The notes below the pieces were generated by a model. That model worked only from the letters and a program-made list of their open reading frames with translations. It ran no database searches and had not been told where the DNA came from. Positions 45,226-53,911 of a stretch of DNA of 64,000 nucleotides are shown here, piece after piece. Source of the DNA: RGIG4140 sp045614025 (lineage in GTDB: Bacteria > Pseudomonadota > Alphaproteobacteria > CAAHEQ01 > UBA3637); the NCBI GenBank assembly GCA_045614025.1, contig JAZLCE010000015.1, forward strand, positions 59,683 through 123,682, given 5' to 3'. The stretch's first letter is position 1. The number at the start of each line of letters is the position of its first letter. The position numbers and the translations under genes were made by a program.

Positions 45226-45257
45226 AAAAAAAAGGACGCCAACGCGTCCTTTTTTTC
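45226..45257. terminator. Bidirectional intrinsic terminator
   Basis: AAAAAAGGACGC and GCGTCCTTTTTT around CAAC, between convergent mnmA and gpmI. Confidence 0.92.
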
Positions 45258-45271
45258 TCTACCAGACAAAC

Positions 45272-46801
45272 TTATTTTTCAATTAATGAAACACCAGTCA
45301 TGTCACTTGGTTTAGCGATGTTCATAATTTCAAGAAGAGTTGGAGCAACATCAGCCAAACAACCTTCTTTTAATCCTTTAACTCCATGAGCATTTACTAA
45401 AACAGCCATCACTGGTGTATTTGTATGCGCAGTATATGGAGCGCCAGTTTCTTCATCTTTCATGCGTTCAGCATTTCCATGGTCAGCTGTTACAAAAATA
45501 GCACCATCTTTCGCTTTAACCGCTTCAACAACTCTTCCTAAACAAGCATCAACTGTTTCAACCGCTTTGATTGCCGCTTCAACAACACCTGTATGACCAA
45601 CCATATCCCCATTTGCATAGTTTACAATAATCACATCAAACTTGTCATCATTGATTGCTTCAACCAATTTATCTGTTACCTCAATAGCAGACATTTCTGG
45701 TTTCAAATCATAAGTTGCAACTTTTGGACTTGGAACTAAAATGCGTTCTTCATTTTCAAATAATGTTTCTTTACCACCATTGAAAAAGAATGTGACATGA
45801 GCATATTTTTCCGTTTCCGCAATACGCAATTGTTTTAACCCATTTTCAGCAATAATTTCTCCAAAAATATTTGTTAATTCTTCTGGTGGGAATAAAACTT
45901 TAAGCCATTTATTATGTTCAACAGAATATTCCGTCATTGCAACTGCTTTTTCAAATTTAACAACACGGCATCTTGGCGCTGCATCAAAATCAGATTGCAA
46001 TAAAATACGCGTGATTTCTCTAGCTCTATCTGAACGATAATTAGCCATAATCAAACCATCACCATCTTGCATTCCTTGATAATCACCAATCACACATGGA
46101 ATAATAAATTCATCATAAACTTTTTCGGCATATGAACTTTCAATTGCTTGTTCAGCAGAATCAAAACGTTTACCTTTTGCATCTACAAGAGCTTGATATG
46201 CCAAATCAACACGTTCCCATCTGTTATCACGATCCATTGCATAATAACGACCAGAAACCGTTGCAATTTTAACGTTTGAACATTCTACCAACGCTTCTTC
46301 TAATTCTTTAACAAAACCAAGACCTGAATCTGGAGCAGTGTCTCTACCATCCATAAAGCAATGCAACCAAACTTTAATTCCTGCTTCATTTAAAATTTTT
46401 GCAAGGGCAATAATATGCGTTTGTTGCGCATGAACACCGCCATGACCAATTAATCCCATTAAATGACAAGCACCATTTGATTTTTTTAAGCCATCAATTA
46501 AATCAAGCAAAACTGGATTTGTGTTCAATGTTTTTGTTTCAATTGCTTTATCAATACGAGGCAAATCTTGCAAGACCACACGCCCTGCCCCTAAATTCGT
46601 ATGCCCCACTTCAGAGTTACCCATTTGACCAGCAGGCAAACCAACATCTAAACCAGATGTTTTTAACATTGTTGTTGGATATTCTTTAATTAATTGATGC
46701 CAAACAGGTGTATTTCCCATTTCAATGGCATTATTTTCTTTTTCTGCACGATATCCCCAACCATCTAAGATACAAAGCACAACAGGTTTTTGTCTTGTCA
46801 T
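45272..46801 (-). CDS. gpmI: 2,3-bisphosphoglycerate-independent phosphoglycerate mutase
   Basis: Interconverts 3- and 2-phosphoglycerate in glycolysis using Mn. It has CILDGWGYR at the N-terminus, the phospho-serine site QMGNSEVGHTNLGAGR, RYYAMDRDNRWER, the HTGV and TADHGNAE metal-ligand segments, and YTAHTNTPV. The 509 residues are normal. The second in-frame ATG (46801) is preferred: AAAGGA lies 6 nt upstream of it but touches the first ATG. Confidence 0.96.
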   Translation of the reverse strand: MTRQKPVVLCILDGWGYRAEKENNAIEMGNTPVWHQLIKEYPTTMLKTSGLDVGLPAGQMGNSEVGHTNLGAGRVVLQDLPRIDKAIETKTLNTNPVLLDLIDGLKKSNGACHLMGLIGHGGVHAQQTHIIALAKILNEAGIKVWLHCFMDGRDTAPDSGLGFVKELEEALVECSNVKIATVSGRYYAMDRDNRWERVDLAYQALVDAKGKRFDSAEQAIESSYAEKVYDEFIIPCVIGDYQGMQDGDGLIMANYRSDRAREITRILLQSDFDAAPRCRVVKFEKAVAMTEYSVEHNKWLKVLFPPEELTNIFGEIIAENGLKQLRIAETEKYAHVTFFFNGGKETLFENEERILVPSPKVATYDLKPEMSAIEVTDKLVEAINDDKFDVIIVNYANGDMVGHTGVVEAAIKAVETVDACLGRVVEAVKAKDGAIFVTADHGNAERMKDEETGAPYTAHTNTPVMAVLVNAHGVKGLKEGCLADVAPTLLEIMNIAKPSDMTGVSLIEK

Positions 46802-46924
46802 ATTCATTCCTTTCTCGTCATTTTTACTATAAAAAATGTTGTTTTCAACATCATGAAAGTCAACATTATTCTAAACGAATGACCAGTATTATAAAGCAAA
46901 AAGTTAAAAAAGTGTAATATTTTT

Positions 46925-46953
46925 TTGATTTTTTTTGAAAAAAAGGATATAAT
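46925..46953 (+). promoter_or_regulatory. Promoter of the U32 family gene
   Basis: TTGATT at 46925-46930, a 17-nt spacer and a perfect TATAAT at 46948-46953. Confidence 0.75.
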
Positions 46954-46986
46954 ACTTCAAAATTACACCAAAAAAGGATAAAAAAA

Positions 46987-48279
46987 ATGAATAAAATCAA
47001 AAAACCAGAACTTTTACTTCCTGCTGGCTCGCTCAATAGATTAAAAACAGCCTTTTTATATGGCGCTGATGCTGTTTATGCGGGGATGCCTGGCGTTTGT
47101 TTAAGAAATAAAATCTCTTTCACTGCAGAAGAAATGAAAGAAGGAATTGAATACGCTCATTCACTTGGAAAAAAAGTTTATTTAACTGTTAATTTATTTA
47201 CACATAATAAAGACATAGAAAAAATTGAAAATTTTATCACTTTGTTAAAAGATTTAAATCCAGATGGCGTTATTGTGGCTGATCCTGGTATTTTTGCAAG
47301 AATTCAAGAAGAAATACCTTCCCTTCCCCTTCATATTTCAACACAAGCAAATGTTTGTTCAACACTTACTGTGAACTTTTGGAAAAAACAAGGGGCAAGT
47401 CTTTGCGTTTTGGGTCGCGAAGTTCCACTTTCTGAAATTAAAGAAATCAGAGAACAATGCCCCGATATTAAAATTGAAACATTTATTCATGGAGCTTTAT
47501 GTGTCAGTTATTCTGGCCGTTGTTTGCTTTCAAACTTTATGACAGGTAGAAGCGCAAACAAAGGAAATTGCGCTCATTCTTGCAGATGGCGTTATAAAAT
47601 TTATGAAACAAATCCAGTTCATCCAAATCCAAGCAATACCTATTATATTGAAGAAGAAACAAGATCTGGCGAATTAATGCAGATTGATGAAGATGAAAAT
47701 GGCACATATATTATGAACTCAAGAGATTTGTGCTGGCTCCCTCGTTTAAATGATTTACTGCCAATTGGCATTGATTCTTTTAAAATTGAAGGAAGAAATA
47801 AATCAGAATATTATGCCGCAATCACAGCTAGAACATACAGACACGCCATTGATGATTGGTTTAATGATCCAGAAAACTGGTCACCAGATAAATATATGGA
47901 AGAATTGATGACTCTTCAATCCAGAGGTTATACTGTTGGATTTTTAGATGGAAATGCTGGTCCAGAAGCTCATAATTATGATGTTTCTGCAAGCGATGGG
48001 AATTGGAGATATGCAGGTCTTGTTAAAGGTGAAAAAGAAGGACGATTGATTGTTGAAATCAAACATAAAATTCAAAAAGGAATGGTTCTTGAATTTTTAT
48101 CCCCTTATCAATTGGATCCAATTCAAATAACCGTTAATGAACTTTATGACCATAGAACTGGAGCTGAAACAGAAGAAATTTCTTCTGGTCATCTTGGACA
48201 ATCCATTGAAATTCCAATAGAAAAAGATCTTATTAATTTATTGCCGGCACTTACCGTTGTGCGCACTAAAATTAGTTAA
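46987..48279 (+). CDS. trhP: Peptidase U32 family protein, TrhP/YegQ type
   Basis: A 430-residue U32 protein. In E. coli, TrhP (YegQ) is needed for 5-hydroxylation of uridine 34 in tRNA, rather than acting as a protease. It has PELLLPAGSLNRLKTAFLYGADAVYAGM at the start, the U32 signature ETFIHGALCVSYSGRCLLS, and NKGNCAHSCRWRY; the conserved cysteines in these motifs are present. AAAAGGA lies 9 nt before the ATG. It is interesting beside the mnmA variant, since both act on U34, but the two are not co-transcribed. Confidence 0.9.
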   Translation: MNKIKKPELLLPAGSLNRLKTAFLYGADAVYAGMPGVCLRNKISFTAEEMKEGIEYAHSLGKKVYLTVNLFTHNKDIEKIENFITLLKDLNPDGVIVADPGIFARIQEEIPSLPLHISTQANVCSTLTVNFWKKQGASLCVLGREVPLSEIKEIREQCPDIKIETFIHGALCVSYSGRCLLSNFMTGRSANKGNCAHSCRWRYKIYETNPVHPNPSNTYYIEEETRSGELMQIDEDENGTYIMNSRDLCWLPRLNDLLPIGIDSFKIEGRNKSEYYAAITARTYRHAIDDWFNDPENWSPDKYMEELMTLQSRGYTVGFLDGNAGPEAHNYDVSASDGNWRYAGLVKGEKEGRLIVEIKHKIQKGMVLEFLSPYQLDPIQITVNELYDHRTGAETEEISSGHLGQSIEIPIEKDLINLLPALTVVRTKIS

Positions 48280-48308
48280 TTTTTTCTATTTTCCGAATCG
48301 CATTTTTT

Positions 48309-48343
48309 AAAAGAGAAAAACTTCCCATTTTTCTCTTTTTTTT
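48309..48343 (+). terminator. Terminator of the U32 family gene
   Basis: AAAAGAGAAAAA and TTTTTCTCTTTT around CTTCCCA, followed by a T-run. Confidence 0.85.
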
Positions 48344-48449
48344 ACTTTCAAACATATTTTTTTAATTAACAAAAGGTTAATAATTTACTTTTTATTAATA
48401 TTTTTTTTTAAAATAGTTTTGCTTTTCATATAAAATCTTAAAAAACTAA

Positions 48450-48478
48450 TTGAAGTAATAAATTATTTATTTTATATT
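48450..48478 (+). promoter_or_regulatory. Candidate promoter of the DUF2934 gene
   Basis: TTGAAG at 48450-48455, a 17-nt spacer and TATATT at 48473-48478, 38 nt before the ATG. Confidence 0.6.
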
Positions 48479-48516
48479 TTAGTTGAGTTTCACATTATAC
48501 CAGAGGAGTTTTTATT

Positions 48517-48897
48517 ATGAAAAAATACACAAACGAAGAAGAAATCCGCTTGACGGCTTACTATATGTGGGAAGAATCTGGCCGTCCATGGGGTCAAGAA
48601 AATGAATTCTGGCAAAAAGCTTGCGATAAATTAATGAATTCAAATTCTTCTTACAAATCATCAAAGTGCTCAACAAAAAAATGTTCAGCATCTAAAACAA
48701 GCACAAAAGCAACTTCTTCAAAAACAACAAAAGCTGCAACAAACACAAAAACAGCTTCAAAAGCAAAAACAAATTTAAAAACAGTTGCAAGTCATTCAAC
48801 AATTAAATCAAATGCTGCAATCAACAATGCATATGGTTTTAAATCAAATGTTTCTGCATTAAAATCAAAAGTTTCTTTAAATTCAAATATTAACTAA
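48517..48897 (+). CDS. DUF2934 protein with Lys/Thr/Ser/Ala-rich tail
   Basis: A 126-residue protein. Residues ~6-42 are a DUF2934 helix pair (EEEIRLTAYYMWEESGRPWGQENEFWQKACDKLM; the I-R-x-x-A-Y-x-x-W-E pattern). From ~45 to the end it is low-complexity K/T/S/A/N sequence with three cysteines near the junction, like small DNA-binding histone-like tails. DUF2934 proteins are small and uncharacterised. It has its own promoter, an AGGAG Shine-Dalgarno and a terminator, so it may be strongly expressed. Confidence 0.82.
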   Translation: MKKYTNEEEIRLTAYYMWEESGRPWGQENEFWQKACDKLMNSNSSYKSSKCSTKKCSASKTSTKATSSKTTKAATNTKTASKAKTNLKTVASHSTIKSNAAINNAYGFKSNVSALKSKVSLNSNIN

Positions 48898-48956
48898 ATT
48901 TTAAACATCAAAAACAACAAAAAATCTTTGATCTAATTTGATTTAATAAAAAGAAT

Positions 48957-48988
48957 AAAAAAAAACGACTTTTTAAGTCGTTTTTTTT
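48957..48988. terminator. Bidirectional intrinsic terminator
   Basis: AAACGACTT and AAGTCGTTT around TTT with A- and T-runs outside, between convergent genes. Confidence 0.9.
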
Positions 48989-49574
48989 ATTCACTAATTA
49001 AAATATAGCCCTCTTCATTATTTTTCAATAAGCTATCAGCCGCCTTTTCACCAATCTTTTGACGAAGGGCATAAATATGAGATTCAACGGTATGCGTTTC
49101 AATATCTGCGCGATATTTCCAAACTTCTGTAAGCAAATCCGTTTTTGAAGCCCCTTCTGGTAAAGAACGCACCAAAAAAGAAATTAAATCAGTTTCCTTT
49201 TCCGTTAAATAATAATCTTTTTTTATTTTCTTATCAAATAACAATCTTTTAGCACCTTCAAATAAAAAACGTTTATTTTCAAAAACAGGAGCCGCATTCT
49301 TTTTTTCCAACAATGTTTTTAAATGCAGTTTTAGCTCATATAAATAACAAGGTGCTTTAAGTTCAATATCAGACTCTTCATGCGAAGTTCCAATTAATAA
49401 AACTGGGCAAGAAACATCTTGAGATAAAATTTCATCTGTTAAATCCTGATCTAAAGCAATAATCAACGCATCACCAAACTCTTTATCATGCATATAACTT
49501 TTTGCATCCATCTCTTTTAACGCATCACATAATGTTTCTGTATAGAGTTTGTTTTTTGAAATAACCGTAATCAT
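48987..49574 (-). CDS. OmpR/PhoB-type winged-helix regulator with degenerate receiver
   Basis: A 195-residue protein. Residues ~115-195 are a clear OmpR/PhoB winged helix (YLTEKETDLISFLVR; THTVESHIYALRQKIG). Residues 1-90 have the beta-alpha layout of a receiver, but the acidic pair after strand 1 is missing (VISKNKLY) and the strand-5 lysine is not evident. It is probably phosphorylation-independent. It is transcribed divergently from waaA-lpxK-lpxL with under 90 nt between, so control of the Kdo/lipid A genes or of itself is plausible but unproven. Confidence 0.85.
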   Translation of the reverse strand: MITVISKNKLYTETLCDALKEMDAKSYMHDKEFGDALIIALDQDLTDEILSQDVSCPVLLIGTSHEESDIELKAPCYLYELKLHLKTLLEKKNAAPVFENKRFLFEGAKRLLFDKKIKKDYYLTEKETDLISFLVRSLPEGASKTDLLTEVWKYRADIETHTVESHIYALRQKIGEKAADSLLKNNEEGYILISE

Positions 49575-49660
49575 TTTTCTTGCCTTTTCAATTGAATTAT
49601 TTTAGTATGACCTTAGAAAAAAAACGTTTCTTAATATATATTATCAGAAAGAAATTAAAA

Positions 49661-50926
49661 ATGACAGCATTATTTTTTTATCAATGCCTTTGTATTTCAT
49701 TGTATCCATTTATTTTGGTTTTTTTATGTTTTAGACTTATTAAAAAAAAAGAAGACAAATCTCGTTTAAATGAACGTTTGGGATTCCCTAAAAAAGAAAG
49801 ACCAAAAGGCAAACTCGTTTGGTTGCATGGCGCAAGTGTTGGCGAATGTTTATCCATGCTTCCTCTTGTAAAAAAAATGCTTGATGAAGATAAAGAGATG
49901 CATGTAATGGTCACATCTGGAACCGTTACCTCTGCTGAACTTATGAAAAAAAGATTACCTGAACGCGCCTTTCATCAATTTATACCTATTGACACCCCCT
50001 TGGCAACAAAACGTTTCGTTAAACATTGGCAAGCTGATGTCGTTTTATGGTTTGAATCTGATTTTTGGCCAAATATGCTTAAAGCCATCAAAAATAATGG
50101 CGCTCCACTCATTCTTTTAAATGGGCGTATTTCAGATAAATCTTTTGCTCGTTGGCAAAAACATCCATATATCATTAAAACTATCCAATCTCTTTTCACT
50201 CTTTCTTTTGGCCAAACAAAAGAAGATGCCAGAAGATTAGAGATTTTGGGCGCACAAAATGTTGTTTCAACAGGAAATTTAAAATTTGCGGCTGTTAATC
50301 CCCCATTTGATGCAGATGAATTAAAAAAAATGCATCAACAAATTAATAATCGCCCTTGTTGGACAATGGCAAGTACACATGAAGATGAAGAGTTACAAGG
50401 TGTTGACATTCACTTAAATTTAAAAAAGAAATATCCCTCTTTACTAACAATTTTTGTTCCTCGACACCCAAATAGAGCAGATATACTTATTTCGCAATTT
50501 GAAAAAAAAGGATTAAAAGTTGCAAGGCGATCAAAAAAAGAAGATATAACTGATGAAACAGATATTTACATGGCCGATACCATTGGCGAAATGGGTTTGC
50601 TTTATCAATTAACTGACTTTGTTTTTGTTGGTGGTTCATTAATTCCTTTTGGTGGGCAAAACATGCTTGAACCAATGCGATTAAAACGATTTGTTGTTAT
50701 TGGACCTTATGCTTTTAATTTTAAAGAAATTGTTGCAACAGCAAAAGAAAAAGAGGCACTTATTGAAGTGAAAAACAAAGAAGAATTGCAAGAAAAATTG
50801 GATTCATTTTTGCAAAATCCAAATGCATTTGATTCAACAAAAGAACATGCAGAGCAATTAGCAACATCTGAAATGAGTGTTTTAGATCGCGTATGGAAAA
50901 TTTTAAATCAAAAATTTAATATTTGA
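49661..50926 (+). CDS. waaA: 3-deoxy-D-manno-octulosonic acid (Kdo) transferase
   Basis: Transfers Kdo from CMP-Kdo onto lipid IVA at the inner membrane. The N-terminal anchor spans ~2-26, followed by LNERLGFPKKERPKGKLVWLHGASVGE (catalytic Glu), VTSGTVTSAELM, VVLWFESDFWPNML, and the donor-side FVGGSLIPFGGQNMLEP. The frame opens at 49580, but ATG at 49661 (MTALFF) matches the family N-terminus and gives the usual length of 421. How many Kdo units are added cannot be told. It heads the waaA-lpxK-lpxL group. Confidence 0.95.
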   Translation: MTALFFYQCLCISLYPFILVFLCFRLIKKKEDKSRLNERLGFPKKERPKGKLVWLHGASVGECLSMLPLVKKMLDEDKEMHVMVTSGTVTSAELMKKRLPERAFHQFIPIDTPLATKRFVKHWQADVVLWFESDFWPNMLKAIKNNGAPLILLNGRISDKSFARWQKHPYIIKTIQSLFTLSFGQTKEDARRLEILGAQNVVSTGNLKFAAVNPPFDADELKKMHQQINNRPCWTMASTHEDEELQGVDIHLNLKKKYPSLLTIFVPRHPNRADILISQFEKKGLKVARRSKKEDITDETDIYMADTIGEMGLLYQLTDFVFVGGSLIPFGGQNMLEPMRLKRFVVIGPYAFNFKEIVATAKEKEALIEVKNKEELQEKLDSFLQNPNAFDSTKEHAEQLATSEMSVLDRVWKILNQKFNI

Positions 50927-51011
50927 TCAGAAAAAAGAAAAAAATACTGGATATCTTTATTTTTTATGATATAGTAAAGCTAATAATGTTTCTTTTGGGC
51001 GGAGGCAAAGA

Positions 51012-51986
51012 ATGGGCACACCAAAATTTTGGGACATCCAAAATTCTTTTTTATCAAAACTTTTAAAACCACTTGCATGTCTTTATGCGTTTGGAACAGC
51101 ATATCGAATTAGACGTGCCAAACCTTATCAAGCAAACATCCCCGTTATTTGCGTTGGTAATCTTTCTGTGGGCGGAACAGGAAAAACGCCTGTTTGTTTA
51201 GCCATTGCAAAAGAACTTTATAAAATAAAAAAATCATTTTTCTTTTTAAATCATGGATATAAATCTCATCTTAAAAATGTTCTTGTTGATTTAAAAACTC
51301 ATTCCGCTTATGATGTAGGAGATGAAGCGATTTTACTTGCTTGTTATGCCCCAACAGTTGTTGATAATCACCGAGCTCGCGGTGCTCAATTAGCAATTAG
51401 AAGAGGCGCCGAATGCATTGTAATGGATGATGGATTTCAAAATCCTTCTCTTATTAAAACATTTTCATTTGTGGTTGTTGATGGCAAAAAAGGTTTTGGA
51501 AATGGTTTAGTTATGCCAGCTGGCCCCTTACGCGAACCAATTTTAAAAGGATTAACAAGAGCAGATGCCATTGTTATTGCAGGAAAAGACGAATGGGGAG
51601 TTTCCACATATTTGCAACAGCATAATATTGATTTACCCATTTTTACTGGCCGTTTTAAACCAAAAACAAAATTCCTATCCGCTCTTAAAAACAAAGAAGT
51701 TTTAGCTTTTGCTGGTATCGGCAATCCACAAAAGTTTTTTAATTTATTAAAAGAAAATAATGTTAATCCAATCAAAACAGAAAGCTATCCTGATCATTAT
51801 TTTTACACACGCTTTGATATCGAACAGTTGCAAAAAAAAGCCAATGGACTTCCTTTGGTGACAACAACAAAAGATGCTGTTAAAATTCCACGTGATTTAT
51901 TAAAAGATATCCATATCGCTGATGGCGAATTCGTGTTTGATAATCCGGATGAAATTCGAAATTTATTAAAAAATATCACATTTTAA
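51012..51986 (+). CDS. lpxK: Tetraacyldisaccharide 4'-kinase
   Basis: Adds the 4'-phosphate to the lipid A disaccharide. It has a P-loop VGNLSVGGTGKTPV (~45-58), GDEAILLA, a Walker-type MDDGFQNPSL and GPLREP, and an N-terminal membrane-associated helix. The 324 residues are normal. GGAGG lies 6-8 nt before the ATG. It is 85 nt after waaA and 15 nt before the acyltransferase. Confidence 0.95.
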   Translation: MGTPKFWDIQNSFLSKLLKPLACLYAFGTAYRIRRAKPYQANIPVICVGNLSVGGTGKTPVCLAIAKELYKIKKSFFFLNHGYKSHLKNVLVDLKTHSAYDVGDEAILLACYAPTVVDNHRARGAQLAIRRGAECIVMDDGFQNPSLIKTFSFVVVDGKKGFGNGLVMPAGPLREPILKGLTRADAIVIAGKDEWGVSTYLQQHNIDLPIFTGRFKPKTKFLSALKNKEVLAFAGIGNPQKFFNLLKENNVNPIKTESYPDHYFYTRFDIEQLQKKANGLPLVTTTKDAVKIPRDLLKDIHIADGEFVFDNPDEIRNLLKNITF

Positions 51987-52001
51987 TTAAAGGAGATAGA
52001 T

Positions 52002-52910
52002 ATGGCAAAAGCAGTTCGCCGTGGAACAAGAACCCTTGTGCAAAGATTTTTTACAGATCCACTTACAGCACTTTTTGTCTTAATTATTTATACATTTTTT
52101 CAAATATTACCTGCTAAAACAGCTTCTAATCTTGGCGCAAAAATCGGAAAAGCTCTTTATAAGTTAATGAAAAAAAGAAACAAAATTGCTAGAATTAACT
52201 TAAGAATTGCCTTCCCTGAAAAAAAAGAATCTGATCGTGAAGAAATTTTAAAAAACATGTGGCAACATTGGGGACGCTTTTTTGCAGAAATGCCTCATGG
52301 TGAGTTTTTTTATAAAACTGCACATATCACAGGATTAGAAACCCTTCAAAAACTTCATAAAAACAAACAAGGATGTTTTGTCTGCTCTGCCCATATTGGG
52401 AACTGGGAACCAGCCGTTTCTGCGCCACTTTTTGAAGATTATTATTTAAATCCTGTTTATCGTGTTGCCAACAACAAATGGATTGATAAAATCATGTTTC
52501 AACGACGCAAAGGGATTTTAATTCCTAAAGGTTCTGCTGGCGCCAGATTAATGCTTCAAGTATTAAAAAATGGCGGCGGAGTTGTTATCCTTTGCGATCA
52601 AAAATTAAGAGAAGGCATTGATGTTCCTTTTTTTGGAAAACTTGTTAAAACAGCTCCTGCAACAGCAACCATCGCCCTTAAAATGAATTTACCAATTGTT
52701 ATGGCTAGGTGCATTCGAAGAAAAGATGGATTATTTGATATCGAAGTTTCAAAACCTCTTCCGATGCCTAATAAAGACAATCAAACAGAAGAACAAGCTA
52801 TTTATGAACTATCCTCAACGATCAACAAAACTATTGAAAATTGGATAAAAGAAACTCCAGAACAATGGTTATGGGTGCATCATAGATTTGATAAATCTGA
52901 ATATAAATAA
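52002..52910 (+). CDS. lpxL: LpxL/HtrB-like lipid A late acyltransferase
   Basis: Transfers a secondary acyl chain onto Kdo-lipid A or lipid IVA. It has one N-terminal membrane helix (~20-45), the catalytic HX4E in SAHIGNWEP, YRVANNKW, RRKGILIPKGSAG, GVVILCDQKLREGIDVPFFG, and QWLWVHHRF at the end. The 302 residues fit the family. Which position and chain length it acylates is unknown. AAAGGAGA lies 6 nt before the ATG. A terminator ends the group. Confidence 0.92.
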   Translation: MAKAVRRGTRTLVQRFFTDPLTALFVLIIYTFFQILPAKTASNLGAKIGKALYKLMKKRNKIARINLRIAFPEKKESDREEILKNMWQHWGRFFAEMPHGEFFYKTAHITGLETLQKLHKNKQGCFVCSAHIGNWEPAVSAPLFEDYYLNPVYRVANNKWIDKIMFQRRKGILIPKGSAGARLMLQVLKNGGGVVILCDQKLREGIDVPFFGKLVKTAPATATIALKMNLPIVMARCIRRKDGLFDIEVSKPLPMPNKDNQTEEQAIYELSSTINKTIENWIKETPEQWLWVHHRFDKSEYK

Positions 52911-52912
52911 AC

Positions 52913-52946
52913 AAAAAAGCTCTTTTAAACAAAAAGAGCTTTTTTT
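52913..52946. terminator. Bidirectional intrinsic terminator
   Basis: AAAAAAGCTCTTTT and AAAAAGAGCTTTTTT form the stem. It serves lpxL on the plus strand and tRNA-Leu on the minus strand. Confidence 0.88.
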
Positions 52947-52948
52947 AT

Positions 52949-53035
52949 TGGTGCTCAAGAAAGGACTCGAACCTTCACACCGGTTAAGGTACTAGCACCT
53001 GAAGCCAGCGCGTCTACCAATTTCGCCACTTGAGC
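52949..53035 (-). tRNA. tRNA-Leu (CAG)
   Basis: A class II tRNA of 87 nt with a long variable arm. Acceptor GCTCAAG/CTTGAGC is fully paired with discriminator A73 and encoded CCA. Anticodon stem CTGGC/GCTAG closes loop TTCAGGT with anticodon CAG. The T arm closes TTCGAGT. Confidence 0.95.
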
Positions 53036-53122
53036 ATGCTTTGTTATTATAAAAAAAGCCGTTAAAGAAGTCAACTCTTTTTGCCCAAAATGTGTTTTTT
53101 TTTGCTTTTAAGAAAAAATCCT

Positions 53123-53151
53123 TTGAAAAAGAAAATAAAATCATTTAAACT
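53123..53151 (+). promoter_or_regulatory. Candidate promoter of psd-pssA
   Basis: TTGAAA at 53123-53128, a 17-nt spacer and TAAACT at 53146-53151, followed by AAAGGAG before the ATG. Confidence 0.6.
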
Positions 53152-53173
53152 AGCTTGAAAAAGGAGAAAAAAA

Positions 53174-53896
53174 ATGACTGAAAATAAAAAAAATAATACT
53201 TATGTTCTTCCAAGTTCTGATAATGTTAATCTTTCATGGAAACGATATATTTTACCCGCCATTCACCCTGAAGGATTAAAAATATTTACTGTTGCTGCTT
53301 TAATTTTTATTATACTTGGAATTTTTGTTCCTTGCTCTATCAGCATAACATTACCACTTCTTGCCTTTGTTTTTTATTTTTTCAGAAATCCTCCTCGCGT
53401 CACACCTGAAGGAGATAATTTAATTATTTCACCTGCTGATGGTATTGTTAGCAACATTAAATATGTTGTTCCACCAAAAGAAATGGGATTGGGAGATGAA
53501 GAATTAATACGTGTTAGTATTTTTATGAGCGTCTTTAATGTTCATGTAAACAGAGCGCCAACAAGTGGTATGGTTGATGCTTTAACATACCGTCCAGGAA
53601 AATTTGTAAACATCGCAGATAAAGATAGCGAAGATAATGAACGTCAAGAAATCACCATTAAAAGAGAAGATGGAACTAAAATTGGATTTATTCAAATTGC
53701 TGGCTTAGTTGCCAGACGAATCTATTGCCCATTAAAAGTTGGCGAAAACGTTAAAAAAGGCTCTGTATTTGGCATGATTCGTTTTGGTAGCCGTCTTGAT
53801 GTCTTTATGCCAAAAGGTGTTTATCCAAAAGTTTTACCAGGGCAAATTATGGTAGCCGGCGAAACTATTTTAGCAGACTTAAACGAAAAAAAATAA
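53174..53896 (+). CDS. psd: Phosphatidylserine decarboxylase proenzyme
   Basis: Converts phosphatidylserine to phosphatidylethanolamine. It is a short alphaproteobacterial form of 240 residues with one or two membrane helices (~35-75), RNPPRV, SPADGIVSNI, and a C-terminal self-cleavage site in RFGSRLDVFMP, where the Ser of GS becomes the pyruvoyl group. MSVFNVHVNRAP matches the family. It is 15 nt upstream of pssA, which makes its substrate. Confidence 0.96.
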   Translation: MTENKKNNTYVLPSSDNVNLSWKRYILPAIHPEGLKIFTVAALIFIILGIFVPCSISITLPLLAFVFYFFRNPPRVTPEGDNLIISPADGIVSNIKYVVPPKEMGLGDEELIRVSIFMSVFNVHVNRAPTSGMVDALTYRPGKFVNIADKDSEDNERQEITIKREDGTKIGFIQIAGLVARRIYCPLKVGENVKKGSVFGMIRFGSRLDVFMPKGVYPKVLPGQIMVAGETILADLNEKK

Positions 53897-53911
53897 GATA
53901 AGAGATTCTAA

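Noticed and set aside
49580..49660. Longer start for waaA
   Set aside because: It would add 27 basic residues before the family's membrane anchor and has no Shine-Dalgarno.
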